Positions 21,128-22,112 of a stretch of DNA of 22,112 bases are shown one piece after another (position 1 is the stretch's first letter; the number at the start of each line of letters is the position of its first letter). The position numbers were made by a program, and so were the translations under genes. The DNA comes from a virus: the IMG/VR virus record IMGVR_UViG_3300037862_000053, positions 1-22,112 of that record; one strand, written 5' to 3'. The notes beneath the pieces were generated by a model. The model saw only the letters and a program-made list of their open reading frames with translations. It had not been told where the DNA came from and did not search any database.

Positions 21128-21991
21128 TTATTGGGGGGGGGGGGGGGATGTGTTCCAATCGGTAGCAAAGGAAACAGCCTTTAGATCATCGCTTGTTATA
21201 GCTGTATATAGCTGAGTGGTTGCCACCGATGCGTGACCTAGTAACTCTTGCACCGCTCGGATGTCCTTAGTGGCTCCATAGGCTACCGAGGCGGCCCGGT
21301 GTCTAAGGCTGTGGGCGGCATACTTCTTGCCCAAATTCCTTTTTAGTTGCACGTGAACATAACTCACCGAGCGCGCCTTTTGAGTGTCCGGGTTCCTGAA
21401 ATAAAACCCCGGCTCAACGCCAAACTCCATCTGGTCTAAGGCTGCGGTTAGAGTCGCGTTCATCGGAATGATGCGCTCTTTTTGACCCTTACCCAATACC
21501 CGCAATAGGTTGCCCTCACGGTCCTCCATGTGAAGGTTAGTTATCTCGGCAAGCCTGAGCCCGCCCATAGCACCCAAAAGGATTATTGCCTTGATTTCCT
21601 CGGTGGCTCGTTCATAAGCGTGCATTAGATCCGCCTCTGGAATGGGTCTTGGTAAGGGCCTCGGTATCTTGACAGCTTCCATCAGATAGGCCGGGTCATG
21701 GCTTATGAGCTTTCGCTTTCGGGCCCAGGCGTAAAAGCCTCGAATCGCTGTCCGGTAGCTCTTGCGGTATTCGGGTTTAGCATCCCTAAGAACGCTGGCC
21801 ATAAAGTGGTCAATTTGCGCCTCATTGCAATGGGGAAAGTTCTTCATGTGCTTTTTGAAGTAGCCCAGTTGATACATTCTTTTTTGAATGGTGGAGGGCA
21901 AACGGCCTGACCCCACTAGGTGCTCTTGGTATAGATCCAGCAATAGAAAACCCCTCTTTTTCGAATCGCCTTTGTCTCGAACAACTGACAT
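21128..21991 (-). CDS. int: Tyrosine recombinase integrase
   Basis: A site-specific recombinase (287 aa). The N-terminal core-binding domain (residues about 15-105) contains SGRLPSTIQKRMYQLGYFKK and YRTAIRGFYAWARKRKLI. The catalytic domain has all residues: R146 in GGLRLAEI, K168 in LGKGQKER, H227 and R230 in HSLRHRAAS, H253 in LGHASVATT, and the nucleophile Y262 in QLYTAI. An arm-binding domain of lambda type is not obvious at the N-terminus, which is short. The start at 21991 is the first ATG after an in-frame stop; its ribosome site is weak. The last codons before TAA are made by a 15-C run on this strand (TSPPPPQ), so the extreme C-terminus is at risk of slippage. It is the only minus-strand gene. 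Confidence 0.93.
   Translation of the reverse strand: MSVVRDKGDSKKRGFLLLDLYQEHLVGSGRLPSTIQKRMYQLGYFKKHMKNFPHCNEAQIDHFMASVLRDAKPEYRKSYRTAIRGFYAWARKRKLISHDPAYLMEAVKIPRPLPRPIPEADLMHAYERATEEIKAIILLGAMGGLRLAEITNLHMEDREGNLLRVLGKGQKERIIPMNATLTAALDQMEFGVEPGFYFRNPDTQKARSVSYVHVQLKRNLGKKYAAHSLRHRAASVAYGATKDIRAVQELLGHASVATTQLYTAITSDDLKAVSFATDWNTSPPPPQ
21133..21147. repeat. Homopolymer run of 15 G within integrase 3' end
   Basis: Fifteen consecutive Gs on the plus strand encode the Pro run at the end of the integrase. A one-base loss would shift past the TAA and add about 26 residues; a two-base loss would end after a few. It could be a phase-variable tract or a sequencing artefact. Confidence 0.9.
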
Positions 21992-21999
21992 TAGGCAGC

Positions 22000-22014
22000 G
22001 CTTCTAAAAGAAGC
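22000..22014. promoter_or_regulatory. Inverted repeat upstream of integrase start
   Basis: GCTTCT-AAA-AGAAGC, a perfect 6-bp dyad with a 3-nt centre, lies 9-23 bp upstream of the integrase ATG. GTAAACGTTAC (around 22027-22037), with GTAA/TTAC arms, is a further weak dyad in the same upstream stretch. These may be operators or part of the int leader structure. Nothing else is seen in 21992-22112; the TAACGT within it might be a -10 element on the minus strand, without a convincing -35. Confidence 0.3.
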
Positions 22015-22112
22015 AAGAGGCAGGTAGTAAACGTTACTTTTTTCCGGTCCCTTTTTTGGGGACTCAGTTGGTTCGTGAAGCTGAACATCTCGGGATTTTG
22101 AGACTGTTTCTG

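Noticed and set aside
22047-22063. Hairpin GTCCC TTTTTTG GGGAC as a terminator
   Set aside because: It has a short 5-bp stem, no U-tract after it on either strand, and the T-run is in the loop.
21822-22088. Minus-strand 88-aa ORF overlapping the integrase N-terminus
   Set aside because: It is in another frame of the well-supported integrase, with no ribosome site and no recognisable domain.

Overview
This window reads as one contiguous stretch of a temperate siphovirus (long, flexible, non-contractile tail) that infects an actinobacterium. I base this on the gene set and order: an HNH endonuclease and terminase, portal, MuF-like protein, scaffold, HK97-fold capsid, connector genes, major tail protein, frameshifted tail chaperones, tape measure, Dit, a ReqiPepy6 Gp37-like tail protein, collagen-like and glycine-rich fibre proteins, LysM and M23 lysis proteins, an r1t-type holin, and a tyrosine integrase. 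By eye the G+C content is near 50% and CTA/CTAG is used freely. That is low for typical soil actinobacterial hosts and would suit a lower-GC freshwater lineage, but the host is a guess.

Layout. Positions 1-1578: a metallophosphoesterase cut by the left edge, a candidate folded RNA, two small ORFs and an HNH endonuclease. 1579-1851: the largest gap, with dyads and a candidate promoter; it could be a cos/pac region. 1852-2409: a stand-alone zinc-finger AEP primase-polymerase domain. 2449-8232: the packaging and head module (TerS, TerL, portal, MuF-like, scaffold, capsid). 8306-9893: four overlapping connector and neck genes. 9906-14038: the tail tube and its assembly (major tail protein, G/GT chaperones with a -1 slippery site, 958-aa tape measure). 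14032-19500: tail tip and host-contact proteins. 19497-20975: the lysis module (XhlA-like membrane protein, LysM protein, M23 peptidase, two membrane proteins). 20976-21127: a convergent intergenic region with 20-bp-spaced repeats, a dyad that could be an attP core, and a strong terminator. 21128-21991: the integrase on the minus strand, whose last codons are a 15-base homopolymer.

How it works together. All genes from 21 to 20975 lie on the plus strand with stop-start overlaps or very short gaps, which implies one late operon. It is interrupted by strong hairpins directly after the two most abundant structural genes (capsid and major tail protein). The integrase runs the other way and shares the bidirectional terminator with the lysis genes. 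The layout integrase > terminator > candidate att site > lysis genes resembles the lambda arrangement, in which attP lies beyond the 3' end of int.

Most of the window is an ordinary siphovirus late region. The parts most worth a second look are non-coding: the cloverleaf-like dyad at 841-932, the mutually exclusive pairings at 10450-10544, and the repeat-plus-dyad array at 20979-21051. The isolated AEP primase domain next to the terminase, the fibre C-terminal domain shared by two adjacent genes, and the poly-G tract inside the integrase are also notable.
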